This document shows, in pieces, positions 1 to 6,700 of a DNA stretch of 6,700 nucleotides (positions within the stretch are counted from its first letter, which is position 1; each line of letters opens with the position of its first letter). The position numbers were made by a program, and so were the translations under genes. The notes under the pieces are model-generated. The model did no database searches. It worked only from the letters and a program-made list of their open reading frames with translations, and was not told the DNA's origin. Origin of the DNA: Alphaproteobacteria bacterium (lineage in GTDB: Bacteria; Pseudomonadota; Alphaproteobacteria; UBA6615). Location: contig JAQWSA010000129.1 of assembly GCA_029243445.1 (NCBI GenBank), positions 1 to 6,700 of the forward strand, written 5' to 3'.

Positions 1-522
1 ATTGCTGGATTTTCAATGGGTGGCTATGTTGCGTTAGAGGTTTTACGCCAAGCTCCCGAGCGCGTAACGCGGATTGCGCTTTTGGATACGTCTTCAAGAA
101 AAGACACACAAAAAAAATCAGAAAACCGGAAAGTAGCTATATCTGATTGCGAAGAAGGTCGGTTTGGAGATTTACTAGATCGTTTTCTTCCACAATTATT
201 AACACCAAAACACCTCAAGGGGCCTTTAGGGAAAAGAGTAAGAGCCATGGGTGAACGAATAGGTTCTAAACTTTTTGCTGATAGACATAGAGCAATGTTA
301 ACTAGAGTTGATTCAAGAGAAATTCTAAAAAATACCAATATACCTGTAAGAGCTATTGTTGGTAGAAAAGATGCTCTCACTTCCGTTGCAGAGCATGAGG
401 AGATTGCTGATTTAGCCCCTCTTGGACGATTATCTATAATAGAAGACTGTGCTCATATGCCACCCTTAGAGACACCCCAGGCAACTACAGCTTTATTGCG
501 TGATTGGATGCGCTATGATTGA
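1..522 (+). CDS. Alpha/beta-hydrolase, 5'-truncated by window edge
   Basis: The reading frame is open from base 1 and ends at TGA 520-522, giving 173 visible residues. The fragment opens on the nucleophile elbow GFSMGG, so the catalytic Ser is visible residue 5 (bases 13-15). The other triad members fit the fold: Asp124 in VGRKDALTS (a typical acid-loop position) and His152 in EDCAHMPPLE near the C-terminus. The stretch after the elbow (RQAPERVTRIALLDTSSR) is typical of a common proteobacterial alpha/beta-hydrolase subfamily. Family members run about 240-270 residues, so about 70-100 N-terminal residues, including the oxyanion-hole region, lie upstream. The ATG at base 16 is internal to the elbow and is not a start. 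No signal peptide can be judged. It lies 18 bases before the HyuA-type gene on the same strand, so it is probably co-transcribed and may hydrolyse an ester, amide or lactone in the same pathway. The fold is sure; the substrate is unknown. Confidence 0.9.
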   Translation: MAGFSMGGYVALEVLRQAPERVTRIALLDTSSRKDTQKKSENRKVAISDCEEGRFGDLLDRFLPQLLTPKHLKGPLGKRVRAMGERIGSKLFADRHRAMLTRVDSREILKNTNIPVRAIVGRKDALTSVAEHEEIADLAPLGRLSIIEDCAHMPPLETPQATTALLRDWMRYD

Positions 523-540
523 AGAGAATAAGTAAATATA

Positions 541-2580
541 ATGGCAAAACGACTAGCTGTAGACATTGGCGGAACATTCGTGGATGCAATAATCTATGAT
601 ACATCGAATGGGGAATTGCGCCTTGAGAAAGATTTTACTACACCGGAAAATGCTGCTCAAGGTGTTCTTGCAGCTATTACACGATTGAATATACATTTAT
701 CAGATGTAGAGACATTTGTTCATGGAACAACTCTGGGCCTTAACACAGTTTTAGAGCGCAAAGGTGTACCCACTGGAATTATCACTAATTCTGGCTTCGA
801 GGATGTATTTGAAACTGGTCGGTACCATCGACCACGAGAAAAAATGTATAAGTTGATTTATGATGATCCTCCCGTTTTAATTTCAAAACGCTATAGACTT
901 GGTGTTCCAGGACGACTGAGTTCACAGGGGGAAGAGATAATCCCGTTAGATGAAGTTGCTCTCAGGCGGGTAGCAAAGAAATTGGTTGAAGATATGGGGC
1001 GCGAATCATTAGCCATATGTTTTCTACATTCATATAGAAATCCCGTTCATGAACTTCGCGCAAAGATAATTATTGAGGAGATATACCCAGATATTTCAGT
1101 ATCTATTTCCTCAGATATAGTACGAGAATACCGTGAATATGAGCGAACCAGTACCACAGTAGTAAATGCTTATGTTAAACCAATTTTCCAAAAATATATT
1201 TATGGTTTAGAACAAAACCTTGTAAAATCAGGGTTTGCAGGTGAATTTTATATAACGAGATCAGGTGGGGGTGCTTTAAAAGCGAATGATTCTATTCAAG
1301 CACCTGTAAATACAATATTCTCAGGGCCTGCGGGTGGATTAATCGGGACAGTGGCATTATCAAAAATTACTGATCGACCAAATATTATAGCCGTTGATAT
1401 GGGGGGAACATCGACAGATGCCTGTGTTGTTCATAACGGACAGCCAGCCCTTAAATACGAAGCTTCACTGGAAAACTTGCCATTAATGATTCCGACCTAT
1501 GACATATCTACAATTGGTGCTGGAGGGGGATCTTTAGCAAGAGCAGAAAATGGGCTGTTGCGCGTGGGACCACAATCTTCGGGAGCTAATCCGGGCCCAG
1601 TTTGCTATGGAAAAGGTGGCACTCAGCCATCTTTCACGGACGCGGCTCTAACTATGGGTTATCTTAATTCAAAAAACTTTTTAGGTGGAGAAATGCCACT
1701 TGAATCAGATAAAGCAGAGTTTGCGGTTCAACAGCATGTTGCTGAACCTCTTGGTTTAGATGTGATATCAGCCTGTCGAGGTATTTATGATGTCCTATTG
1801 GCTAAAACAGTAAGTGCTGTTAGAGAAATTACGGTTGAAGCGGGACTCGATCCACGTGAGTTTTCTATGCTCGGATTTGGAGGCGGTGGCGGTATGTTTG
1901 TTCCATTAGTAGGACGAGAAATGAAAACAAGCGAGATAATTATACCTCAAGCATCTTCAGTATTTTCTGCTTGGGGTATGTTGATGACTGATATAGTTCA
2001 AGAATATGCCCAAACTGTTTTACTTCTACTAGATGATATAGAGATGATCGATTTAACATCAGCTATTAATGAATTAGCTATTAATGCTCGCAGTGATCTC
2101 TCTAAAGGGGGGTTTTCAGAAAAGTCTCAACTAATAGAATATTTGGCAGAGCTTCGGTATTTCGGGCAAGAACATTCACTTGAAGTATCGATCGATGGCG
2201 TTTCCAGTCTTGAAGAGATTAAAACCCGCTTTAATGAAGCTCATTCTCGTCGATATGGACACTCAATGAGTGATCCAGTTCAGCTTGTTAATATAAGAGT
2301 TCGTGGAATAGGCCAAGAATCAAAACCAACTCTTAATGAGATTGTTAATAGAGCCTCCGGGGAATCCATACCCCAACTAGATAACCGTTTGGCTTATTGT
2401 TTTGCTACTGGGGAATTAGTTGAATTTTCGGTATATGATCGAGGAGTTCTTATGTCTGGAGATAAACTTCCTGGTCCAGCAATAATAGAGGAAACCACAA
2501 CTACTACTGTATTTTATAGTGACCAGAAGGCTGAGATAGATAAATATGGCCAAATCATCATCACACTGGAGATTCACTAA
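541..2580 (+). CDS. hyuA: Hydantoinase/oxoprolinase family protein, HyuA-type subunit
   Basis: This 679-residue protein has full family length (usually about 680-700). HyuA-type subunits carry an ATP-binding actin/hexokinase-like fold and, with HyuB, drive ATP-dependent hydrolysis of cyclic amides (N-methylhydantoin, 5-oxoproline) or carboxylation of ketones. Visible motifs in order: phosphate loop DIGGTFVD (8-15); VHGTTLGLNTVLERKG (60-75), the usual N-terminal domain signature; REYREYERTSTTVVNAYVKP (195-214); FSGPAGG (260-266); second phosphate loop DMGGTSTD (286-293); GAGGGSLA (327-333); SSGANPGPVCYGKGG (346-360); GFGGGGG (445-451); C-terminal RYFGQEHSLEV (539-549) and GPAIIEETTTTTVF (645-658). 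No signal peptide or membrane segment is seen, so it should be cytoplasmic. The ATG at 541 puts the first phosphate loop at the normal distance from the start. The only upstream purine run (GAAGAG, 521-526) is far away, so initiation may depend on translation of the hydrolase gene. It could also be a carboxylase beta-type subunit; motifs alone do not separate these activities. Confidence 0.93.
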   Translation: MAKRLAVDIGGTFVDAIIYDTSNGELRLEKDFTTPENAAQGVLAAITRLNIHLSDVETFVHGTTLGLNTVLERKGVPTGIITNSGFEDVFETGRYHRPREKMYKLIYDDPPVLISKRYRLGVPGRLSSQGEEIIPLDEVALRRVAKKLVEDMGRESLAICFLHSYRNPVHELRAKIIIEEIYPDISVSISSDIVREYREYERTSTTVVNAYVKPIFQKYIYGLEQNLVKSGFAGEFYITRSGGGALKANDSIQAPVNTIFSGPAGGLIGTVALSKITDRPNIIAVDMGGTSTDACVVHNGQPALKYEASLENLPLMIPTYDISTIGAGGGSLARAENGLLRVGPQSSGANPGPVCYGKGGTQPSFTDAALTMGYLNSKNFLGGEMPLESDKAEFAVQQHVAEPLGLDVISACRGIYDVLLAKTVSAVREITVEAGLDPREFSMLGFGGGGGMFVPLVGREMKTSEIIIPQASSVFSAWGMLMTDIVQEYAQTVLLLLDDIEMIDLTSAINELAINARSDLSKGGFSEKSQLIEYLAELRYFGQEHSLEVSIDGVSSLEEIKTRFNEAHSRRYGHSMSDPVQLVNIRVRGIGQESKPTLNEIVNRASGESIPQLDNRLAYCFATGELVEFSVYDRGVLMSGDKLPGPAIIEETTTTTVFYSDQKAEIDKYGQIIITLEIH

Positions 2581-2582
2581 TG
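2568..2582 (+). promoter_or_regulatory. RBS and TAATG stop-start overlap coupling hyuA to hyuB
   Basis: GGAG at 2568-2571 sits 8 bases before the ATG at 2580. The last A of the hyuA stop TAA (2578-2580) is the first base of that ATG. This layout favours re-initiation by terminating ribosomes and equal production of two subunits. It supports ATG 2580 over the next in-frame ATG at 2595, which would lose only five residues. Confidence 0.75.
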
Positions 2583-4394
2583 GATGATGTAAATATGGAT
2601 AAAATATCGGTGGATGCAGCCACTACTGAAGTCATTCGTCATTATATTTCATCAGCGGCTCGTGAGATGGAACGGACACTTGTTCGAACTGCTTATTCTA
2701 CAATAATCTACGAAATTAATGACTATGGACTCTCCATCTTTGATAGAGAATTGCGTCTATTGGGTGACTCAACCGGTCTATCAGTATTTCTAGGTGCTAA
2801 TGAATACGCCGTAGCCAAGTGTCAAGAGCTTGGTTTGTTTGATGAAATTGTGCCTGGTGACGTGATTATGATGAACGTACCATATGTAACTGGAGCACAC
2901 ACAAATGATGCAATTCTTGTAAGCGGCGCTTTCTTTAATAATAAGCTTGTAGCCTATACGTGTGTTCGTGCTCACTGGACTGATATCGGAGGTAAGGATC
3001 CCGGCTATATATTAGATTCCACAACAATTCATCAAGAAGGATTATTAATTCCAGGGATTAAAATCGTGGAAGCAGGCGTCCCAAATGAGGCAGTTCTCAA
3101 TATAATGAAAGCCAACTCACGTGCTCCGATTACAATAATGGGAGATATGAATGCTGAGATTGCTTGTCTTCGAGTTGGTTGCGATAGAATAGAGGAATTA
3201 TATGATAAATATGGAGAGAAAACCGTAGAGGCGGCTATAGACCGCTTTCTTGATGTAGGAGAAGAGCAGGCACGCAAGGCTCTTAGTGTTCTGCCAAGGG
3301 GTACTTGGGAGGCTGAAAATTGGATGGATAACGATGGGGTAGATTTAGATAAACTCGTTAGGGTCCATGTGAAGGTCACAATCGGTGATAAAGGTATGAA
3401 ATTTGATTTTAGTGGGTCTAGTGATCGGGTGCGAGGGCCAATAAACCTTGCTTTTGGTATGACCCATTCTGTCTGTAGAATAGTATTTAAGTCCTTGACG
3501 ACGCCTGATGAAGCTTCAAATGGCGGTCAATTTAGGCCAATTGAAGTTATCGCGCCAGAAGGTAACTTATTTCATGCAATCTATCCTGCTCCGGTTTTTA
3601 CAATTTGGGCGAGTGTTATTGCAATTGAGACTATTTATAAGGCGCTTGCAGAAGCCATGCCACAAGACATTCCAGCTGGTTCAGGAGGTGACTTAGGTGA
3701 CCCTGGTTTTTATGGAGTTGAGCCATATACTGGTCGTCAGATATGGCATCAAACAAACTCTGGCGTAGGTTGGGGTGCCCGGGCAGATATGGATGGCATG
3801 AACGCTGTTCATCATATATCGATGTGCACTCTAAAAAATGTTCCGGTTGAAGTTCTTGAATCTCGACTACCAGTCATGGTGACTGAATCTGGTCTACGTC
3901 AAGATTCTGGAGGCCCTGGTCGTAATCGGGGTGGTCTTGGAACAATAAGAAATTTTCGTTTCCTAGATAAATTTGGGGCTTTAACTATTGTAAAAAAATC
4001 AAAAACCCCTGGTTGGGGGCTTGAAGGTGGTGAAGCTGGACCAATGAATGTAGGTATTCTGAAACCAGCACCCGACGATACTAACTGGAGATCTCGTTGG
4101 GCTCGGGATATAGTTGTCTATTCAGATAATGATGACGTTTGGAATAATGAAGACCCATCCGTGAAATATGTTGGTATGTATAGGGGAGAATTTGGACTAG
4201 GGGATGAAATATTATACCTTGCGGACGGCGGCGGTGGCTATGGTTCTCCGCTAGAGCGTGACGTTGAAAAAGTCAGAAACGACGTAATTGACGGTTATGT
4301 ATCCATAGAAGCAGCTAGAAAATCATACGGTGTGGTTATAAATGAAGACATGGAAATAAACCAAGAGGAAACAGAACGTCTTCGATCTATATAG
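2580..4394 (+). CDS. hyuB: Hydantoinase B/oxoprolinase family protein, HyuB-type subunit
   Basis: This 604-residue protein is slightly longer than many HyuB proteins (about 550-590). It is the catalytic partner of the HyuA-type subunit and is cytoplasmic, with no signal or membrane segments. The N-terminus has the family pattern of an early helix followed by ISSAAREMERTLVRTAYS (23-40). The region GDVIMMNVPYVTGAHTND (93-110) and RAHWTDIGG (130-138) carries His107, Asp110 and His132. Their spacing matches, as I recall it, the Mn-ligand pattern of acetone carboxylase alpha subunits (His, Asp at +3, His at +25). The usual NDPY reads NVPY here, with Val100 in place of Asp. Later signatures are NVPVEVLESRLPV (420-432), RQDSGGPGRNRGGLGT (440-455) and the C-terminal glycine loop DGGGGYGSPLERD (549-561), followed by DVIDGYVSIEAARKSYGVV (568-586). 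The gene overlaps hyuA by one base, so the two are surely made as a pair. Whether the pair hydrolyses a cyclic amide or carboxylates a ketone cannot be read from the sequence; no gamma subunit gene is seen here. Confidence 0.93.
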   Translation: MDDVNMDKISVDAATTEVIRHYISSAAREMERTLVRTAYSTIIYEINDYGLSIFDRELRLLGDSTGLSVFLGANEYAVAKCQELGLFDEIVPGDVIMMNVPYVTGAHTNDAILVSGAFFNNKLVAYTCVRAHWTDIGGKDPGYILDSTTIHQEGLLIPGIKIVEAGVPNEAVLNIMKANSRAPITIMGDMNAEIACLRVGCDRIEELYDKYGEKTVEAAIDRFLDVGEEQARKALSVLPRGTWEAENWMDNDGVDLDKLVRVHVKVTIGDKGMKFDFSGSSDRVRGPINLAFGMTHSVCRIVFKSLTTPDEASNGGQFRPIEVIAPEGNLFHAIYPAPVFTIWASVIAIETIYKALAEAMPQDIPAGSGGDLGDPGFYGVEPYTGRQIWHQTNSGVGWGARADMDGMNAVHHISMCTLKNVPVEVLESRLPVMVTESGLRQDSGGPGRNRGGLGTIRNFRFLDKFGALTIVKKSKTPGWGLEGGEAGPMNVGILKPAPDDTNWRSRWARDIVVYSDNDDVWNNEDPSVKYVGMYRGEFGLGDEILYLADGGGGYGSPLERDVEKVRNDVIDGYVSIEAARKSYGVVINEDMEINQEETERLRSI

Positions 4395-4487
4395 TTAGTA
4401 TAGTAGTGAAATTTATACTGGGATATTATCTAATTGAATAATAAAACTTAATATACGGAATAACTTATTTCTAAAAGAGGAAAATTA
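4395..4487 (+). other. AT-rich intergenic spacer between hyuB and the Mo-hydroxylase gene
   Basis: These 93 bases are the only real gap in the window. Two short AT-only inverted repeats are visible: AGTATA (4397-4402) with TATACT (4414-4419), and TATTAT (4424-4429) with ATAATA (4438-4443). Both stems are weak and neither is followed by a U-tract, so this is not a convincing terminator. TTGAAT at 4434-4439 resembles a -35 box, but no good -10 box lies 16-18 bases after it. The spacer may be a simple leader, a processing site or a weak internal promoter. Confidence 0.5.
4476..4481 (+). promoter_or_regulatory. Shine-Dalgarno site of the Mo-hydroxylase large subunit gene
   Basis: AGAGGA lies 6 bases before ATG 4488 and is the clearest ribosome binding site in the window. 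Its strength suits a gene that starts independently after a 93-base gap and is not translationally coupled to hyuB. It fixes the start, which also gives the family-typical N-terminus MQFGIGQSVKRKEDPRFL. Confidence 0.75.
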
Positions 4488-6700
4488 ATGCAATTTGGGA
4501 TTGGTCAATCAGTTAAAAGAAAAGAAGACCCGCGCTTTCTTAGAGGTAGAGGGCGGTATGTTTCGGACATGACATTGCACCGTCAAAGTTATGCAGTGTT
4601 TGTTTATTCAAGCTATGCTCATGCAGAAATTAATTCAATAGACACTTCTGCTGCAGAAGAAATGCCCGGCGTAATTGCAGTTTTAATTGGCCAAGACTAT
4701 ATAGATGATGGAATGGGGCCCACTGGCGGAGTGATGCCTGAAGACATGGGAGGGCCTCCAGGTTATCGTACACTACATATGCCTATGGCTGCTGACCGAG
4801 TTCGTTTTGTTGGTGAAAGAGTAGCTGTAGTTATAGCTGAAAGTGAAGACCAAGCGCGTGATGCTGCGGACCTAATATCCATAGATTATTCCGAATTGCC
4901 TGCTGTAGTGATGGCTGAAGATGCGGTAAAAGATGGCTCACCACTGGTCTATGATGAAGCAGAGAATAATATTAGTTTTACTCTACGTTTAGGAAATTCT
5001 GATGCAACTGAAAGTGCTTTTAAAAACGCTCATCATATCACTAAATTATCTCTTCATAATAACCGTATTGATGCTGTGACAATGGAGCCAAGAGGATGTC
5101 TGGGTGAGTTTGATAGTAGAAGCGGCCGTCTTAATTTTTATACTAGCACTCAAAATGTACATGGTATTAGGCAAGGCCTTTCTGCTCAAAACCTTAATGT
5201 GCCTGAGAGTATGATAAGAGTTGTTGCAGGAGATGTGGGCGGTGGATTTGGCATGAAAGGGCATGTTTATCCAGAAGAAGCTATTGTGGCATGGGCATGT
5301 AAAAAAGTTGAGCGGCCTGTTAAGTGGATTGCGACACGTAGCGAATCTCTTATGGGTGATGATCATGGTCGTGATCAGACGGTTGATGCTGAGTTAGCTC
5401 TTGATGAGAATGGAAAATTTATTGGGTTACGCTGGTGGGGGCTGCATAACGTTGGAGCTTACATAGAAGGAGCAGGAGCAATACCTGTTTTATTTGCGGT
5501 TAAATTGGCACCAACGGTTTATAATATTCCAGCGGTTGATGTTATTAATAAAGCAGTTTTTACAAATACTGCCCCAACAGTACCGTATAGAGGAGCAGGA
5601 AGGCCGGAAGCTGTTTATATTATGGAGAGGTTAGTAGATCTTGCTGCAAAGGAAACTGGAATCGACCGTGCTGAGATTCGCAAAATAAATTTTATTGACC
5701 CAAAAGCAATGCCTCATTCTACAGTTACAGGTTGGACTTATGATACAGGTGAATACGTAAAAGCCTTAGAAAAGTGCCAAGATCTATCTGATTGGAATGG
5801 GTATGATGAACGTAAAAAGCTTTCTGATTCAAAAGGCTTAAAAAGAGGTCGTGGAATTGTATATTATGTTGATAATACAGGCATCTTTAATGAAAGAATG
5901 GAAATCAGGTTTGATCCAAGTGGTACTATAACAATAGTGTCTGGTGTTTTATCTCATGGCCAAGGTCATGAAACGAGTTTCGCCCAGATGGTATCAGAAT
6001 GGTTAAATGTTCCTTTTCAAACAATTCGACTTACCCAAGCTGATACAGATGAAGTTCCAATTGGACGTGGTACTTACGCCTCTCGGTCAATGATGGTGGG
6101 AGGCAGTGCTCTGCAGGCAGCAGCAGATGATGTTATCTCAAAGGGTAAAAAATTTGCTGCACATTTTATGGAAGCAGACGCCTCTGATATTGAATTTAAT
6201 GAAGGTAGCTTTAGGGTTGTTGGAACAGACAAGAGTATGACATTAACAGAAGTGGCAAAAATGTCATTCATGCCTGTCCACTTACCAAGTGAAGAGCTTG
6301 GAATAGGTTTGCAGGGTGTAGGTGCATTTTCTGCAGAAGTCCCTAGTTTTCCGAATGGCTGTCATATTTCTGAAGTTGAGATTGATCCAGAGACAGGCAC
6401 CGTAAAAATTGACAGGTACAGTGTAGTTGACGATATAGGCACGGTGATTAATCCACTTCTAGCTCAGGCTCAAATTCATGGAGGAGTGGTTCAAGGTGTT
6501 GGTCAAGCCTTGCTTGAGGATCTCTGTTATGATCGTAATACTGGACAATTACTTGCTGGATCTTTTATGGATTATGGTATGCCTCGTGCTGATGCTATGC
6601 CTGATATAAAGGTAGAATTTAGCCCAGTGCCGAGCTTGTCAAACCCATTAGGGGCAAAAGGTGTGGGAGAAGGTGGAACGGTTGCTAGTACCCCATCGAT
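4488..6700 (+). CDS. Xanthine dehydrogenase/CoxL-family molybdopterin-binding large subunit, 3'-truncated
   Basis: The frame is open from ATG 4488 to the window edge, giving 737 residues of an expected 770-800. This subunit holds the Mo-cytosine-dinucleotide centre, where a water-derived oxygen is added to the substrate. The N-terminal QSVKRKEDPRFLRGRGRYV (7-25) leads into the a/b hammerhead domain (about 17-130, with FVGERVAVVIAE). The Mo-binding domains follow: MEPRG (199-203), GDVGGGFGMKG (248-258, the GGGFGxK cofactor motif), PYRGAGRPE (366-374, the active-site loop), SHGQGHETS (489-497), GRGTYASRS (526-534) and GAKGVGEGG (722-730) with catalytic Glu728. The loop has form II PYRGAGR and lacks the Cys-bearing VAYRCSFR of true CO dehydrogenase, so CO oxidation is unlikely. 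There is no fused 2Fe-2S or FAD domain, so separate small and medium subunits are required; neither is encoded upstream. The likely substrate is an N-heteroaromatic compound, purine-like compound or aldehyde, and the HyuA/HyuB pair next door favours an N-heterocycle. Family is near certain; substrate is unknown. Confidence 0.95.
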   Translation, partial: MQFGIGQSVKRKEDPRFLRGRGRYVSDMTLHRQSYAVFVYSSYAHAEINSIDTSAAEEMPGVIAVLIGQDYIDDGMGPTGGVMPEDMGGPPGYRTLHMPMAADRVRFVGERVAVVIAESEDQARDAADLISIDYSELPAVVMAEDAVKDGSPLVYDEAENNISFTLRLGNSDATESAFKNAHHITKLSLHNNRIDAVTMEPRGCLGEFDSRSGRLNFYTSTQNVHGIRQGLSAQNLNVPESMIRVVAGDVGGGFGMKGHVYPEEAIVAWACKKVERPVKWIATRSESLMGDDHGRDQTVDAELALDENGKFIGLRWWGLHNVGAYIEGAGAIPVLFAVKLAPTVYNIPAVDVINKAVFTNTAPTVPYRGAGRPEAVYIMERLVDLAAKETGIDRAEIRKINFIDPKAMPHSTVTGWTYDTGEYVKALEKCQDLSDWNGYDERKKLSDSKGLKRGRGIVYYVDNTGIFNERMEIRFDPSGTITIVSGVLSHGQGHETSFAQMVSEWLNVPFQTIRLTQADTDEVPIGRGTYASRSMMVGGSALQAAADDVISKGKKFAAHFMEADASDIEFNEGSFRVVGTDKSMTLTEVAKMSFMPVHLPSEELGIGLQGVGAFSAEVPSFPNGCHISEVEIDPETGTVKIDRYSVVDDIGTVINPLLAQAQIHGGVVQGVGQALLEDLCYDRNTGQLLAGSFMDYGMPRADAMPDIKVEFSPVPSLSNPLGAKGVGEGGTVASTPS

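Noticed and set aside
24..380. Minus-strand open frame of 118 codons
   Set aside because: It lies wholly inside the alpha/beta-hydrolase gene, which has intact catalytic motifs; the antisense product has no recognisable domain or upstream RBS.
2790..3379. Minus-strand open frames of 61 and 115 codons (2790-2975 and 3032-3379)
   Set aside because: Both are antisense shadows of hyuB, with compositions unlike real proteins and no recognisable motif.
3508..3696. Plus-strand 62-codon frame inside hyuB
   Set aside because: It is out of frame within a well-conserved gene and has no family resemblance.
541..4394. HyuA/HyuB as acetone carboxylase beta/alpha subunits
   Set aside because: It cannot be excluded by motif, but no small gamma subunit gene is present beside them and the Mo-hydroxylase neighbour fits cyclic amide chemistry better.
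4397..4419. Possible terminator after hyuB
   Set aside because: The stem is six AT-rich pairs with an 11-base loop and no following U-run, too weak for a Rho-independent terminator.
5046..6271. Minus-strand frames at 5046-5366 and 6074-6271
   Set aside because: They are antisense to the Mo-hydroxylase gene, whose frame is continuous with all motifs in order. They appear only because the opposite strand lacks stops by chance.
652..6660. Search for CRISPR repeats, tRNA, IS ends or long direct repeats
   Set aside because: Nothing beyond chance was seen; the region is fully occupied by three long coding frames with continuous family motifs.

Overview
The window holds four consecutive plus-strand genes that look like part of a catabolic operon. 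The two outer genes are cut by the window edges. The DNA is AT-rich (roughly 40% GC by eye) and tightly packed, with ATG starts and proteobacteria-like proteins. This suggests a free-living, streamlined, probably marine or other aquatic alphaproteobacterium, but the taxonomy is inferred from composition and gene style only; no marker gene is present.

Layout. Bases 1-522 encode the C-terminal two thirds of an alpha/beta-hydrolase, from its nucleophile elbow to its stop. After an 18-base gap, 541-2580 encodes a HyuA-type ATP-dependent hydantoinase/oxoprolinase subunit. 2580-4394 encodes its HyuB partner, joined to it by a one-base TAATG overlap. A 93-base AT-rich spacer with a clear Shine-Dalgarno follows. 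From 4488 to the window end runs the molybdopterin-binding large subunit of a xanthine dehydrogenase/CO dehydrogenase-family hydroxylase. Its active-site loop is the form II type (PYRGAGR), not that of true CO dehydrogenase. It is cut only about 30-60 residues before its expected end.

How the genes may work together (inference). Molybdenum hydroxylases insert oxygen from water into aldehydes or N-heteroaromatic rings, often making lactams or cyclic amides. HyuA/HyuB enzymes use ATP to hydrolyse cyclic amides such as hydantoins and 5-oxoproline, or to carboxylate ketones. Alpha/beta-hydrolases cut esters, amides or C-C bonds. A pathway that oxidises a heterocycle, opens the ring and hydrolyses the product fits the set, but the substrate cannot be read from the sequence. 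The iron-sulfur and FAD subunits that the molybdenum enzyme needs are not in the window and are expected downstream or elsewhere. No RNA genes, mobile elements, CRISPR arrays or attachment sites were seen. The families are all known; the possible novelty lies in their combination and substrate.
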